A stretch of DNA of 64,000 bases from Hymenobacter artigasi (GCF_012275535.1 NZ_JAAVTK010000012.1:7350-71349), one strand, 5' to 3'; shown: positions 1 through 9,163, numbered from the stretch's first letter. Notes: generated from the letters alone by a model not told the origin. Made by a program: numbers and translations.

Positions 1-290
1 CCGTCGGCGTTGAGGCGGGCGATGCGGGACACGCCCGTGGCCGTGCCGTTATAAGAGGTGAAGGCCCCGCCCACCAGCACCTTGCCGTCGGGCTGCAAGG
101 CCAGCGCGCTCACCGTGGAGTTGAAGCCCGCGCCCGTCGCGAAGCTCGCATCCAGGCTGCCGTCGGCGTTGAGGCGGGCGATGCGGGACACGCCCGTGGC
201 CGTGCCGTTATAAGAGGTGAAGGCCCCGCCCACCAGCACCTTGCCGTCGGGCTGCACAACCAGCGCGCTCACCGTGGAGTTGAAGCCCGT
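1..290 (-). repeat. Tandem 159-bp repeat coding delta-60 propeller units
   Basis: Two nearly identical copies, offset by 159 bp (first from 1, second from 160), encode 53-residue units carrying PDGKVLVGGAFTSYNG and RIARLNADG. The period is a multiple of three, so copy number can change without breaking the frame. The array may continue outside the window. Confidence 0.85.
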
Positions 291-2384
291 ACCGGTGGTC
301 AGGCCGGCCAGCACGGCGGCGGCCGTGAGCGTGACGCGCCCCCCGGCCGGAATGGTCGTGGGGCCGTTGGCCGTCAGCGTTACCTTGCCCGCCGCGCATA
401 CCGGCGCGGTGAAGTAGCCCAAGCTGGTGCCCGTGCCCGCAAGTGTGGTAACCGAAACCGGCGCCTGCACCACCCCGGCCGGCACGGATACCGTAATCTG
501 GGTGGGCGAGTTCAGTAAGAAGCCCGGCGCGGCAGTGTTGCCGAAGGCCACGCCCGTGGCATTGGTAAAGTTGGTACCCGTGATGGTGACCACGGTGCCC
601 GCCGCCCCGCTGGTGGGCGTGAAGCTGCTCACGACCGGCACCGGCACCGCAAAGCTGGTGGCACTGGCGGCCGTGCCTGAGGGCGTGGTCACCCGAATCA
701 GGCCGGTGCTGGCCGCGGTGGGCACGCTCACCGTAATCTGGGTGGCCGAGTTCACCACGAAGCCCGGCGCGTTTGCATTGTTGAAGGTCACGGCCGTGGC
801 CCCCGTGAAGTCGGTGCCCGTGATGGTGACCACGGTGCCCGCCGCCCCGCTGGTGGGCGTGAAGCTGGTGATGACCGGCACCGGCGGCAGGTTCAGCCGC
901 AGATACAGGCCGCCGGTGCCGTTCGGGTTGGCCCCGGCCAGGTCCAGGTCTCCGTCGTTGTCGAGGTCGGCCATCGCGAAGTAGAACACGGAGGTAGGCG
1001 CCGCGATGATGGTGGCGGCACCGAACGTACCCGTGCCGTTGTTCAGGCGCAGGAAGAAGCCCGTGGTGCCGCGGCTGCTGGCCACCAGGTCCAGGTCGCC
1101 GTCGGCATCCACGTCGCCCGCGGCCGCGCCCGAAGTGCTGGTGGGCATGCCCACGTTCACGACCGGGCCAAAGCCGCCGGTACCGTCGTTGAGGTTGGTG
1201 CGCAGCGAGAACTGAGTCGTGTTTTCGCCCCCCGTGCCCAGGTCGAGGGCCCCGTCGCCGGTAAAGTCGGCCAGCACCACGGAGTTGGGCTGGCTGTTCA
1301 TGGTCAGCACGCTGGTCGTGAAGGCCAGGCCGGTGCCATCGTTCCGGCCCACCACCACGCTGCCGTTGGCGTAGTCGCTCACGGCAAAGTCCAGGTCGCC
1401 GTCGTTATCCACGTCGCCCAGCACGGCAAACACGGCATTGGCCGCAACGCCATTGATGGCAACGGCCAGCGTGAAGGCCCCGCTGCCGTTGTTGGTGTAC
1501 ACCGTGATGGTGCCGCCGCCCGCCGAGCTGGGCACCACCATATCCAGGTCGCCGTCGCCGTCGAGGTCGCCCAGGGCGGCCTTGCGCGGGTCGCCGCTGC
1601 TCACGGGAGCCGGGGCCAGCAGCGTGAAGGCGCCCGTGCCATCGTTTTGCAGCACCGATACTGTGCCGCTGGTGGTGCCGTTAGTGCCATTAGTGGGCAC
1701 CACCAGGTCGAGGTCGCCGTCGTTGTCGAGGTCGCCGGCCGTGAGGGAAAAGAAGCCGCCCGCGCTGGCATACGCCGTGGGGGCGGCGTAGGTGCCGCCA
1801 CCCGTGCCCAGCCGCACCTGCAGGCCCCCGCCGGTATCGGCCAGGTCCAGGATGCCGTCGTTGTTAAAGTCGGCGGCCACTACCTCGCCCGCAGTGGGAT
1901 TGGTCAGCGTGGCACCGGGCAGGAAAAGGCCCCGCCCGGTGCCCCCCGTGGCGGCCGTAAACTGCGATACCCGCGCCGTGGCCAGCGCGCCCCCGGCGCT
2001 GGCGGCCGCCGTGGTCACGGTGCTGCTCACAGTTTCGCCCGGCAAAAAGCTATAGGCTGAAGGCGTGAACGTGAGCGTGCTGCCGCTCACCACGGCCGGG
2101 GCGGCCACGGTGCGCAGGCCCCCGCGCTGAGCCGAATGCACCTTTAGCGCCGGGGCCGAGCCGGCCGTCAGGGCCTGGTCGAAGGTGATGGCCACGGGGC
2201 TGGTGCGGGCCGCCGCGCGGGCATTGGCCAGCGGGGCCACCGCCGTGATGGTGGGGGCCTGCGCTCCGGCCGTCCAGGGCAGCAGCGACAGCAGCAGCCC
2301 TAGCAGCGGCCGGCAGACGGAGGGTACGGACGTGGGCCAGCCCATGCGGGCCACCCGCCCGGCGGCAGTGTAGGAGTTTTCCAT
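1..2384 (-). CDS. Large secreted FG-GAP/IPT/delta-60 repeat protein (3' part beyond the window)
   Basis: The reading frame is open from an ATG at 2384 to the left edge (794 codons), so the C-terminus, where a T9SS domain would be expected, is missing. A signal peptide (LLGLLLSLLPWTAGAQ) is followed by an SbsA-type Ig-like domain, then several FG-GAP/VCBS repeats with the calcium-loop pattern DFNNDGILDLAD or DLDNDGDLDLVV, then two IPT/TIG domains (core PTSGAAGTVVTITGT) exactly 240 bp apart in the DNA, and finally delta-60 beta-propeller repeats (LQPDGKVLVGGAFTSYNG). Families of this build are exported, cell-surface or released proteins; the ligand is unknown. It shares promoter and leader with the next large gene. 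The call of a secreted repeat protein is firm; any function is not. Confidence 0.88.
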   Translation of the reverse strand, partial: MENSYTAAGRVARMGWPTSVPSVCRPLLGLLLSLLPWTAGAQAPTITAVAPLANARAAARTSPVAITFDQALTAGSAPALKVHSAQRGGLRTVAAPAVVSGSTLTFTPSAYSFLPGETVSSTVTTAAASAGGALATARVSQFTAATGGTGRGLFLPGATLTNPTAGEVVAADFNNDGILDLADTGGGLQVRLGTGGGTYAAPTAYASAGGFFSLTAGDLDNDGDLDLVVPTNGTNGTTSGTVSVLQNDGTGAFTLLAPAPVSSGDPRKAALGDLDGDGDLDMVVPSSAGGGTITVYTNNGSGAFTLAVAINGVAANAVFAVLGDVDNDGDLDFAVSDYANGSVVVGRNDGTGLAFTTSVLTMNSQPNSVVLADFTGDGALDLGTGGENTTQFSLRTNLNDGTGGFGPVVNVGMPTSTSGAAAGDVDADGDLDLVASSRGTTGFFLRLNNGTGTFGAATIIAAPTSVFYFAMADLDNDGDLDLAGANPNGTGGLYLRLNLPPVPVITSFTPTSGAAGTVVTITGTDFTGATAVTFNNANAPGFVVNSATQITVSVPTAASTGLIRVTTPSGTAASATSFAVPVPVVSSFTPTSGAAGTVVTITGTNFTNATGVAFGNTAAPGFLLNSPTQITVSVPAGVVQAPVSVTTLAGTGTSLGYFTAPVCAAGKVTLTANGPTTIPAGGRVTLTAAAVLAGLTTGTGFNSTVSALVVQPDGKVLVGGAFTSYNGTATGVSRIARLNADGSLDASFATGAGFNSTVSALALQPDGKVLVGGAFTSYNGTATGVSRIARLNAD

Positions 2385-2479
2385 AAGCAAGAAAGAGAGT
2401 CAGTCGGGTAATTATTGGGGGTCCGCTTCCTGACCAGGAAAGCCTGCCGTAATTAATTAGTGATATATAGACACTACCA

Positions 2480-2487
2480 CAAAGGTA
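2480..2487 (-). promoter_or_regulatory. -7 promoter element TACCTTTG of the FG-GAP protein gene
   Basis: TACCTTTG on the minus strand matches the Bacteroidota -7 consensus TAnnTTTG. It lies 96 bp upstream of the ATG at 2384, the same distance as the matching element of the next large gene. No clear TTG -33 element is visible; a palindrome occupies that place. Confidence 0.65.
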
Positions 2488-2507
2488 GCGGCCTCCAATA
2501 CGCCCCG

Positions 2508-2529
2508 ATATGACATGAACATGTCATAT
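2508..2529. promoter_or_regulatory. 22-bp perfect palindrome, candidate operator
   Basis: Arms ATATGACATG and CATGTCATAT are perfect inverted repeats of 10 bp around a central AA. The site is about 20 bp upstream of the -7 element at 2480-2487, over the expected -33 region, and has no T-run. This position suits a repressor or activator site better than a terminator. It is absent from the otherwise similar promoter near 7331. Confidence 0.5.
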
Positions 2530-2560
2530 TTGAGCCAGGCAGCGCCGTACTACCGGCTAC

Positions 2561-2598
2561 CATGCAGCCCCCGCGCCGGGAGGCACGGGGGCTGCATG
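2561..2598 (-). terminator. Strong hairpin after the T9SS protein gene
   Basis: Perfect 13-bp arms (CATGCAGCCCCCG and CGGGGGCTGCATG) enclose a 12-nt loop, 21 bp beyond the stop codon of the minus-strand gene. There is no U-tract, so it may act as a 3'-end stabiliser rather than a classical intrinsic terminator. The loop and inner stem recur at 7419-7444. Confidence 0.55.
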
Positions 2599-2618
2599 GC
2601 GACTATGGACGCAGCTTC

Positions 2619-5600
2619 TTACTCCACCGTCAGGCGTAGCACGCTGGCCCCGACGCGCACCACGTACACGCCCGTGGGCAGCCCGGCCGGCAGCATCAGC
2701 GCGGCCGTACCGGTGGCATCGGCCGGGGCCGTGGTGACCAGCCGGCCCTGCGCGTCGAACACCGTGACCACCGTGCCGGGCTGCGCGCCCGTGAAGGTGG
2801 CTGCGCCCGCGTGGGCCGGGTTGGGGTACAGGGCCAGACCGGCAGCCGCGCCCGTCAGGGGCACGGTACGCACCGGCGAGTAGGCAAACGTGCCGTCCAG
2901 GTCCACCTGCCTGAGACGGTAGTAGAGCCGGGCCGCACCAGCGGGCAGCTTGGCGTCCAGCAGCTCGTAGCGGCGGGTGCAGCTGCTGCTGCCGGCCGCC
3001 GCTACCGTGCCGATATGGTCGAAGGCGATGCCGTCGGCGCTGCGCTCCACCTCAAAGGCCTGGCTGTTCTTTTCCGAGGCGGTGGCCCAGGCCAGGCGCA
3101 CGGCGGCCGGGCCTTCGGCCGTGGCCGTGAAGGCGGCCAGCTCCACCGGCAGCGGGGCGGCGTTGTTGCCCAAGGTCCAGATGGAGAAGTCGGTGATGCC
3201 GGTTTTGGTGATGACGCTGCCAACCGCCGTGGTGCCGCGTTGCGGTATCCAGGGCGTGCCGCCGCTCACCGACTTGAACAAGCGCAGGCTGGCCACCGCG
3301 ATGCCGTTGAGCTCGTGGGGGAAATAGGCGAAGTCCATGGTCACGCTCAGGCCCGTGTTCACGGCGGGCTGGATGTTGAAGCTGCGCAGGATGCTCTGGC
3401 TGGTGCCGGCCCCGGCCAGGGCCGTGCCGGTGGTGCGCGTGAGCACCGTGGCGCCGGGGGCGGTAGAGCCGGCCGCCGGCGTCAGGGTCAGGCCCAGGCC
3501 GCTGAAGCTTTGGGCCGCGCCGGGGGCCAGCGGGCGGTTCACCACCACTTTGCCAATGACGTAGCTGGCATCGGACTCGCTGATGGTGGCCGAGCCGCCC
3601 AGGTTCACCTGGTAGCTGGCCGTGGTGGTAAGTGTGCCGCTGCTCAGGGTCAGGCCGGAGTTGATGGTCAGGTTCTGGGCCAGCTGCACGGTGCCGGCGG
3701 CTTTGTTCACCGTCAGGGTGGTCACGCCCGAGGCGATGCTCAGCGTCTGGGTGGCGGCGCTGCCCACGAAGGCGACGGTGCCGTTCAGCGTGGCCGTGCC
3801 GTTGTTGGTGCAGTTGCCGTTCACTTGCAGCGTGGCCCCGCTGGCCTCCGTGAGGGTGCCGCCGGCGTCGATGGTCAGGCTCAGCACGGGGTAGGTGCCG
3901 GCGGGCAGGCTGGGGTAGGTGGTCTTGCCGGTGGGGATAATCACGCTGGTGGCCGCGTCGGGCACTTGGCCGAAGCTCCAGTTGGCGCAGCTGGTCCAGT
4001 CGGTGCTGGTGCCGAGCCAGGTGGTGGTGGGCGTGACCGGAACGCTCACCGTTACAATGGCCGTCCGGCTGGTGGTATTGCCGTAGCCGTCGCTCAGAGT
4101 CACGGTTACGGGGTTGTCGCCCAGGTTGGCGCAGGTGAAGGTATTGGGACTGATGCTGGCTGTCACCGTGCCGCAGTTGTCGGTGGCATTGCCCCGGTAC
4201 ACCTGCGCGGGACTTACGGTAACGGTACCGCCGGCCCCGAGGGCTACCGTGGCCGACTGGATGGAAGCCGACGGGTCGGGCACCAGGATGTAGAGGCTCT
4301 TGACGGTGTAGTTGCCCACGTTGTTACCAAAGGTCCAGTCGGTGTCGCCCGTGCCGGGCGCATTCTGATTGCCGATGCCCACGCCGTCAGCGGCGGCCGA
4401 GGAGCCCCAGCCGTTGTAGCCGAACACGGTCTGGGGCGTGGTCAGGTTGTGCACCTGGAACGAGCCGTGGCCGGCGGCGGTGTTCTGGCCCCCGTCGCTC
4501 ATATCGAAATAGCTGCCGTTGGCCACTGCCACGTTGTCGGTGTTGGTCTGGGTGTAGTTGCTGGGCCACATCTCCACGCGGCCGGTGCCCAGGCTGCTGC
4601 CCGTGACGAGGGTGCCGCCGGCGTTGCTGTACACGTTCAGGTTGCTTACGCTCTGGTGCCAGTTCACGGGGTTGGCCGTGGGGTGCGGCAGACCCAGCTG
4701 GGTGAGGTTGGCCGCGAAGTTGTCCATCGAGGCCCACACCCACCTGGTGGTGCCGCCGCTGGTTAGCTCCACGTAGTAGGCTACCCGCGCCGGGTTGGCG
4801 GGCAGCACCGTAGCCGATTTATCGACGGCGTAGGCCACTGCACCCAGGCTCCCAAAATTAGCGTTAGCGGGCATGTCTACCTGGTAGAGCACGCCGTAGC
4901 CGGCCGCTTCGGGCACGTTGGCCAGGGCCAGGGCCGGAGCATCGGGCAGCAGGTTGGCCACGGCGGGGGCGGTGTTGTCGAGCACCGTCACGATGGCCGG
5001 GGCCGTGGCGGTGTTGCCGCCGGTATCGGTCACGGTCAGGGTTACGGGGGTGCCGTTGGTTACCGGGGCGGCATCGGTGGTCCAGGCCGGGCCGTTCACA
5101 AACGTAGCCAGGTTGGCGGCAGTGCCGGTGGCGTCGGCGGTGGTGGTGCCGCTGCCTTCGTTGAGGCGGTAGTAGGCCAGCAGGCCGGCGGTGCCGCCGG
5201 GCAGGCCAGTGCCCTTGGTAATGCTGAGCTGCGCGGCCGTGCGGGCCACGCTCCACACCCGCACCTCGTCGATGCGGCCATTGAAGTATTCGTTGCCATT
5301 GGTGGTGCCGATGGTCAGGTTGTTGGCATTGGGTACGGCGTGGGGGCCGGGGTTGTCCGAGCTGATGGCCACCCCGTCAAGATAGAGTGTCCGCGTGTTG
5401 GTGGCCGCGTTGTAGGTAGCGGCTACGTGGTGCCAGCTTCCGCTCAGGTTGGCGGTGTTCGTAACGAGGTCGGGGCCCCACCAGTAGTTTTCGAGGCCAA
5501 TGCCCCGCCCGTCGTTGAACAGCCGCAAGGCATTCACCTGCGGCCCGGTGCCGTAGTTGCCCCAGCCAATGATGCCGTAGGCCCCCATGGCCGTGGGCTT

Positions 5601-7235
5601 AATCCAGGCTTCGAGGGTGTAGGAGCCGTTGCCGATGGGCAGGCTGTTGCCGGCGGCCACGGCCAGGTACTGGCTGCTGCCATTGAAGCTCAGGCCGCTG
5701 GCCACCGTGGCCGGCACCACGTTGGCGCAGCTGAAGGCGCTGGCCGACACACTCAGCGCTCCGGCGGGGGCCGGGCCGCAGTCGGCGGTGCTGCCGTTGT
5801 TCACGGCCGTGGCGGCCAGCGGGGCGTTGCCGCCCGCGTCCAGGGTCAGGGACACGTTTCGGGCCGTGGCCACCGGGGCCGCGCACAGCGTGAACGGCTG
5901 GCTGCTGGCTGCGCTGGTGCCGTTGGGCGTGGTCACCGTCAGGGTGCCGGTGGTGGCCCCGGCCGGTACGGCCAGCACAATCTGCGTGGCGCTGCCGGTA
6001 AAGCTGGTCTGGGCTGTGCCGTTGAAGCGCACGCTCGTGGCCCCGCTCAGGTTCGTGCCCGTTATCGTCACGCTCGTGCCCACCGGCCCGCTCAGGGGTG
6101 TGAAGCTGCTGATGACCGGCGCGAGCACTACCGTGAACGTGCTGGTGGCCGAGCTGGCGCTCACGGGCTGGCCGCTGGCCTGGGCCGTGGCAGCTACCGA
6201 GTGGCTGCCCTGCGTCAGGGCCGTGGGCTGCGCCAGCGAGTAGGTGCCGCCCGCCGTGGCCGTGGTGGTGGTGCCCAGCAGGGTGCCATCCACGTACAGG
6301 CGCACCGTGCTGCCGGCCGCGGCCGTGCCGCTGTAGGTGGGCGTGGCGGTGGTCACGGTGCCGCCGTTGGCGGGCGCGGCCACGGTGGGGGTGGCCGTGG
6401 GGCTGGGGGCAATGGCCGTGATGGTCATGGCCCCGTTGCTGAGCACCCCGCTGGGGCTGTAGCTGATGGCGGTGCTGCCCGCCATCACCCACGACGAGCC
6501 GCCGCCCCCGCCGCCGCCGGAGACATTGCTGCCGCTGCCGCTCTGGCCGCCGCCGCCACCCCCGTAGTAGCCGCCGCCTCCGCTGCCGCCAAACCCGGCA
6601 TTAGCCCCGCCGACATTGGCAGCTCCGGCCGAGGCCCCCGTTGCCCCCGCCCCCGCGGCGGTGGCCGTAGCGCCGGCTCCCGCGTATCCTCCCACCGCCG
6701 CAGTGCCGTTGCCCCCGGGCGGGGTGCCCCCGCTGCCGCCGGCGTAGTACGAATCAGATTGAAGATTATAGCCCTCGGCTCCGCCGCCGCCGGCCACCAG
6801 CAGCGCGTTGCGGCTGGTGAGGTAGTCGCCGGTACTGGTGCCCGTGCGCCGCAGGTCGGTAGCGCCGCCGCCCCGGCCACTGCTGCCACTGCCGCCCCCG
6901 CCATTGTAGCCGAACGGAATCATGTTGCCGCCGCCGCTGGGGCCGTTCGGACTGCCCGTGCCGCCCACTTCCACGCGCAGGCTTTCGCCGGGCGTTACCG
7001 TTACGGTGGCCTGCACCACGGCTCCGTTGTAGGCCCCCGTGGCTACTACGGTCAGCCTGGTAGCCCCCGCCGGCACTGCGTAGCTCTGGGTGCCGCCGGT
7101 GCAGGCAAAGGAGGTGGTCTGGGCCCGGGCCAGCCCCGGCAGGGCCAGCAGCAGGGCCAGCAGCAGCCGGGTAATGAAGGCGGCGGGCGCGGGCGCGCCC
7201 GCCGGTTGCCCGGTAGCAGTGCAGAAGTTTTTCAT
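2619..7235 (-). CDS. Multidomain secreted protein with T9SS type A sorting domain
   Basis: The ATG at 7235 is chosen because a signal peptide follows at once (RLLLALLLALPGLARAQ, cut near residue 39); an upstream in-frame start would run into the conserved leader. The 1538-residue product has a glycine-rich domain (about 40-265, many GGGG runs), a bacterial Ig-like domain (about 270-370), an IPT/TIG domain, a LamG-like concanavalin domain (about 510-690, YTLEAWIKP and WHHVAATYN), further Ig/HYR-like segments, and a C-terminal T9SS domain (YPNPA near the start, GVYVVRV at the end). Such proteins are carried across the outer membrane by the type IX system and anchored or released. A role in adhesion or glycan binding is plausible but inferred. 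Confidence 0.92.
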   Translation of the reverse strand: MKNFCTATGQPAGAPAPAAFITRLLLALLLALPGLARAQTTSFACTGGTQSYAVPAGATRLTVVATGAYNGAVVQATVTVTPGESLRVEVGGTGSPNGPSGGGNMIPFGYNGGGGSGSSGRGGGATDLRRTGTSTGDYLTSRNALLVAGGGGAEGYNLQSDSYYAGGSGGTPPGGNGTAAVGGYAGAGATATAAGAGATGASAGAANVGGANAGFGGSGGGGYYGGGGGGQSGSGSNVSGGGGGGGSSWVMAGSTAISYSPSGVLSNGAMTITAIAPSPTATPTVAAPANGGTVTTATPTYSGTAAAGSTVRLYVDGTLLGTTTTATAGGTYSLAQPTALTQGSHSVAATAQASGQPVSASSATSTFTVVLAPVISSFTPLSGPVGTSVTITGTNLSGATSVRFNGTAQTSFTGSATQIVLAVPAGATTGTLTVTTPNGTSAASSQPFTLCAAPVATARNVSLTLDAGGNAPLAATAVNNGSTADCGPAPAGALSVSASAFSCANVVPATVASGLSFNGSSQYLAVAAGNSLPIGNGSYTLEAWIKPTAMGAYGIIGWGNYGTGPQVNALRLFNDGRGIGLENYWWGPDLVTNTANLSGSWHHVAATYNAATNTRTLYLDGVAISSDNPGPHAVPNANNLTIGTTNGNEYFNGRIDEVRVWSVARTAAQLSITKGTGLPGGTAGLLAYYRLNEGSGTTTADATGTAANLATFVNGPAWTTDAAPVTNGTPVTLTVTDTGGNTATAPAIVTVLDNTAPAVANLLPDAPALALANVPEAAGYGVLYQVDMPANANFGSLGAVAYAVDKSATVLPANPARVAYYVELTSGGTTRWVWASMDNFAANLTQLGLPHPTANPVNWHQSVSNLNVYSNAGGTLVTGSSLGTGRVEMWPSNYTQTNTDNVAVANGSYFDMSDGGQNTAAGHGSFQVHNLTTPQTVFGYNGWGSSAAADGVGIGNQNAPGTGDTDWTFGNNVGNYTVKSLYILVPDPSASIQSATVALGAGGTVTVSPAQVYRGNATDNCGTVTASISPNTFTCANLGDNPVTVTLSDGYGNTTSRTAIVTVSVPVTPTTTWLGTSTDWTSCANWSFGQVPDAATSVIIPTGKTTYPSLPAGTYPVLSLTIDAGGTLTEASGATLQVNGNCTNNGTATLNGTVAFVGSAATQTLSIASGVTTLTVNKAAGTVQLAQNLTINSGLTLSSGTLTTTASYQVNLGGSATISESDASYVIGKVVVNRPLAPGAAQSFSGLGLTLTPAAGSTAPGATVLTRTTGTALAGAGTSQSILRSFNIQPAVNTGLSVTMDFAYFPHELNGIAVASLRLFKSVSGGTPWIPQRGTTAVGSVITKTGITDFSIWTLGNNAAPLPVELAAFTATAEGPAAVRLAWATASEKNSQAFEVERSADGIAFDHIGTVAAAGSSSCTRRYELLDAKLPAGAARLYYRLRQVDLDGTFAYSPVRTVPLTGAAAGLALYPNPAHAGAATFTGAQPGTVVTVFDAQGRLVTTAPADATGTAALMLPAGLPTGVYVVRVGASVLRLTVE

Positions 7236-7330
7236 AAGCAGGGAAGAGAACCAGTCGGATGCATCCTTCGGGTTCGCCTCCTGACCAGGAAAGCCTGCCG
7301 CAATCAATTAGCGCTATATAGATACTGCCG

Positions 7331-7338
7331 TAAAGGTA
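7331..7338 (-). promoter_or_regulatory. -7-like element TACCTTTA of the T9SS protein gene
   Basis: TACCTTTA on the minus strand, one base from the TAnnTTTG consensus, lies 96 bp upstream of the ATG at 7235. Sequence from here to the start codon closely matches the leader of the FG-GAP gene (2384-2487), including a TCCTGGTCAGGA inverted repeat, which supports a real and shared control region. Confidence 0.55.
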
Positions 7339-7727
7339 GCGGCTACGTTTGCGTAGTAGTATGGCACGGACCCAACATAGTTGCCTTTTTTGGCCGCTGG
7401 CTGCCAGCCACCAAAAAGCCCCCGCGCCGGGAGGCAAGGGGGCGGTGGCTTGTCGCACAGGCTATAGCTCGTGCCGCGGGGCGCGGGGCCGGAACCCGCC
7501 GAAGTAGTTGCTGCGGGGTGGCCGGGGCGGGCGCTTGGCCTTGGCGCAGAGCATGCCGGGCTGGGGGCTCGGTGAGTTCACGAAACTCATCCCCTCGGCG
7601 CGTTTCGTAAACTTTCATCCGTAGACGAGTTTCTTAAACTCGCTTGGCCCTGCAGCGGTCTGTTGGCATTTGGCACCGGCCAACTGCCATCCGTTCACCG
7701 AAACGAGCATTAATTTGGCCAGTCTTG
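7339..7727. other. Intergenic region without a convincing gene
   Basis: Apart from the terminator at 7412-7452 and a small inverted repeat CGAGTTT-CTT-AAACTCG at 7626-7642, nothing was recognised. Open frames crossing this stretch run through the terminator hairpin and lack protein-like composition. Confidence 0.5.
7412..7452 (-). terminator. Intrinsic terminator downstream of the small secreted protein gene
   Basis: On the minus strand a GC-rich stem (GCCCCC paired with GGGGGC, extended by a second pairing of GCCACC with GGTGGC) carries GGGGGCTTTTTGG, i.e. a short U-tract after the stem. It would end transcripts from the gene at 7728-8189. Its inner stem and loop match the hairpin at 2561-2598. 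Confidence 0.6.
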
Positions 7728-8189
7728 TTAACGGCCTGGTTGGGTGGCCTCGTTGCGTGGAGCCCTTACCGGCAAGTACTCGTTCGGGTTGGGGATGAAA
7801 GCCCGGAGGAGGGTTTTTAACTCGTTGTCTAGCCGATAGAGTCTCCCGCGGGAAAGCAAGGTGCTGCCTTGTGCCACGTAAATGGCCCGGGTGGTTCCGC
7901 CCTGGTAGAAAACGTTGAAACGGAAACGCACGAAACGGGATTTGAAGCGCCCCACTGGGATGCTGTCCTTTGCGGCGAGCATTTCGTCCAGCCGGCGGAC
8001 AAACACCTGTCCCTGTTTTAGCGTGACCTTGGTCGGGGCGGACTGCTGAATGTCCGCGGAATCCACCCCGATAAGCGTGGAACTGGACAGGGGATACGCG
8101 TTGAGGCGCACGCTGCGCACGCGCGGGGCTTGCGCTCGGGCTGACCAGGCACTTAAGCACGCCACCAGCACCAAACTAAATTTCTTCAT
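7728..8189 (-). CDS. Small secreted protein of unknown function
   Basis: The 153-residue product starts with a clear signal peptide (MKKFSLVLVACLSAWSARAQ). The mature part is basic and beta-rich in appearance, with the stretch FVRFRFNVFYQGGTTRAIYV, and has no motif I recognise. A terminator follows at 7412-7452, so it is probably monocistronic. Location is periplasm or cell surface by inference from the signal peptide. Confidence 0.8.
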   Translation of the reverse strand: MKKFSLVLVACLSAWSARAQAPRVRSVRLNAYPLSSSTLIGVDSADIQQSAPTKVTLKQGQVFVRRLDEMLAAKDSIPVGRFKSRFVRFRFNVFYQGGTTRAIYVAQGSTLLSRGRLYRLDNELKTLLRAFIPNPNEYLPVRAPRNEATQPGR

Positions 8190-8342
8190 CGTTCACGCTT
8201 TACAAGGGGGAAGGGCCGCCCAAATTAAGCACGCTTGAACGCACAGCTAGGGTCGCTTCGGGCTGTGCGGCTACTGGCCTTCGTTCGTGTTCATTCAAAC
8301 GGTCGGAATAATAAAGGCTGCTTCATTGAGTCAATTAGGAGC

Positions 8343-9098
8343 TCATTCCCCGGTGGTTCTCACCAAAATGGTTCCGTTGCCGAGGTAGACCACCAGCCAT
8401 TCGACGTGGTGAGGCAACAGAAACACGTTCATTCCCGGAACCGTCGTCGCAGTAGAGCGGTGGGCTAGCCACGCGTGCACGTCGGCGCCCTCGGCATCGT
8501 AAACCCGGTGCAAAAAGGCATGGACTGGGTGTTCGTACACCAGGTAATAGGCCGGGTCGGTCAACTGTTCGAAGAGCAAAGGGTCCGCCGCGAACAGTGT
8601 GTCGGTGCGCACGCCCTCGTCGACCATGTGCTGCACTTGGGTCAGCAGCTTGCCTGCGTCCTCCGGGGGCAGGCGGCGTCCGGGGAAGGGCCTTTGCGTG
8701 GCGTCCCAGTGCTGGAGGTGTGCCACCACCCGGTCTTTAAACCCTCGTTGGTCCTGCAAATCGGTGGTGAGGCGAATCGTTGTATGGGCCGAGCGGACCT
8801 CGTAGGCGCCCAGGTTCTCGACCAAGCCGTCAATGTCCGCCAGCGGCAGGTATTTGGTACGGAAGCCGTATTGCCACAGGCCCGTATCCGTCAACTCCAG
8901 CCGGTGTCGCAGGGCGTAAACCAGGCCGGCGGCGCAGCCGAGTAATAAGGGCAGGCTGACGACCCACAGCTGGCCGTAGTCTCGGGCGCGCACGGCCTCA
9001 ACAGCGCTCCAGGCGGCCACGACGCCAAAGCCCACGGTGGCGCCGTAAATCAGCACTTTTGTCCCCAGCGTAAAATCAGTGCGGGCTAGGATGGGCAT
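8343..9098 (-). CDS. Membrane protein of unknown function with two N-terminal helices
   Basis: The 251-residue product has two predicted membrane helices (about residues 14-33 and 43-62) followed by a soluble region. The segment after the helices (LELTDTGLWQYGFRTKYLPLADIDGL) resembles the strand-rich start of bacterial PH-like domains, where a short hydrophobic hairpin precedes the fold; this is a weak resemblance. A -7 element TAGATTTG at 9164-9171 gives a leader of about 60 nt. Confidence 0.78.
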   Translation of the reverse strand: MPILARTDFTLGTKVLIYGATVGFGVVAAWSAVEAVRARDYGQLWVVSLPLLLGCAAGLVYALRHRLELTDTGLWQYGFRTKYLPLADIDGLVENLGAYEVRSAHTTIRLTTDLQDQRGFKDRVVAHLQHWDATQRPFPGRRLPPEDAGKLLTQVQHMVDEGVRTDTLFAADPLLFEQLTDPAYYLVYEHPVHAFLHRVYDAEGADVHAWLAHRSTATTVPGMNVFLLPHHVEWLVVYLGNGTILVRTTGE

Positions 9099-9163
9099 GG
9101 CGTGTCACGGGAGCTAATGCGACCGAAAGTAAGGAATTGGCCGATTGCTGGTAATAGTGGCCA

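Noticed and set aside
5340..7610. Plus-strand open frame of 756 codons opposite the T9SS gene
   Set aside because: Antisense shadow of a glycine-rich coding region; translation is Gly/Arg/Ala-rich with no fold-like pattern.
7343..7618. Minus-strand frame of 91 codons starting MKVYETRRGDEF
   Set aside because: It runs through the terminator hairpin at 7412-7452 and its second half has the Arg/Pro/Ala composition of a shadow frame.
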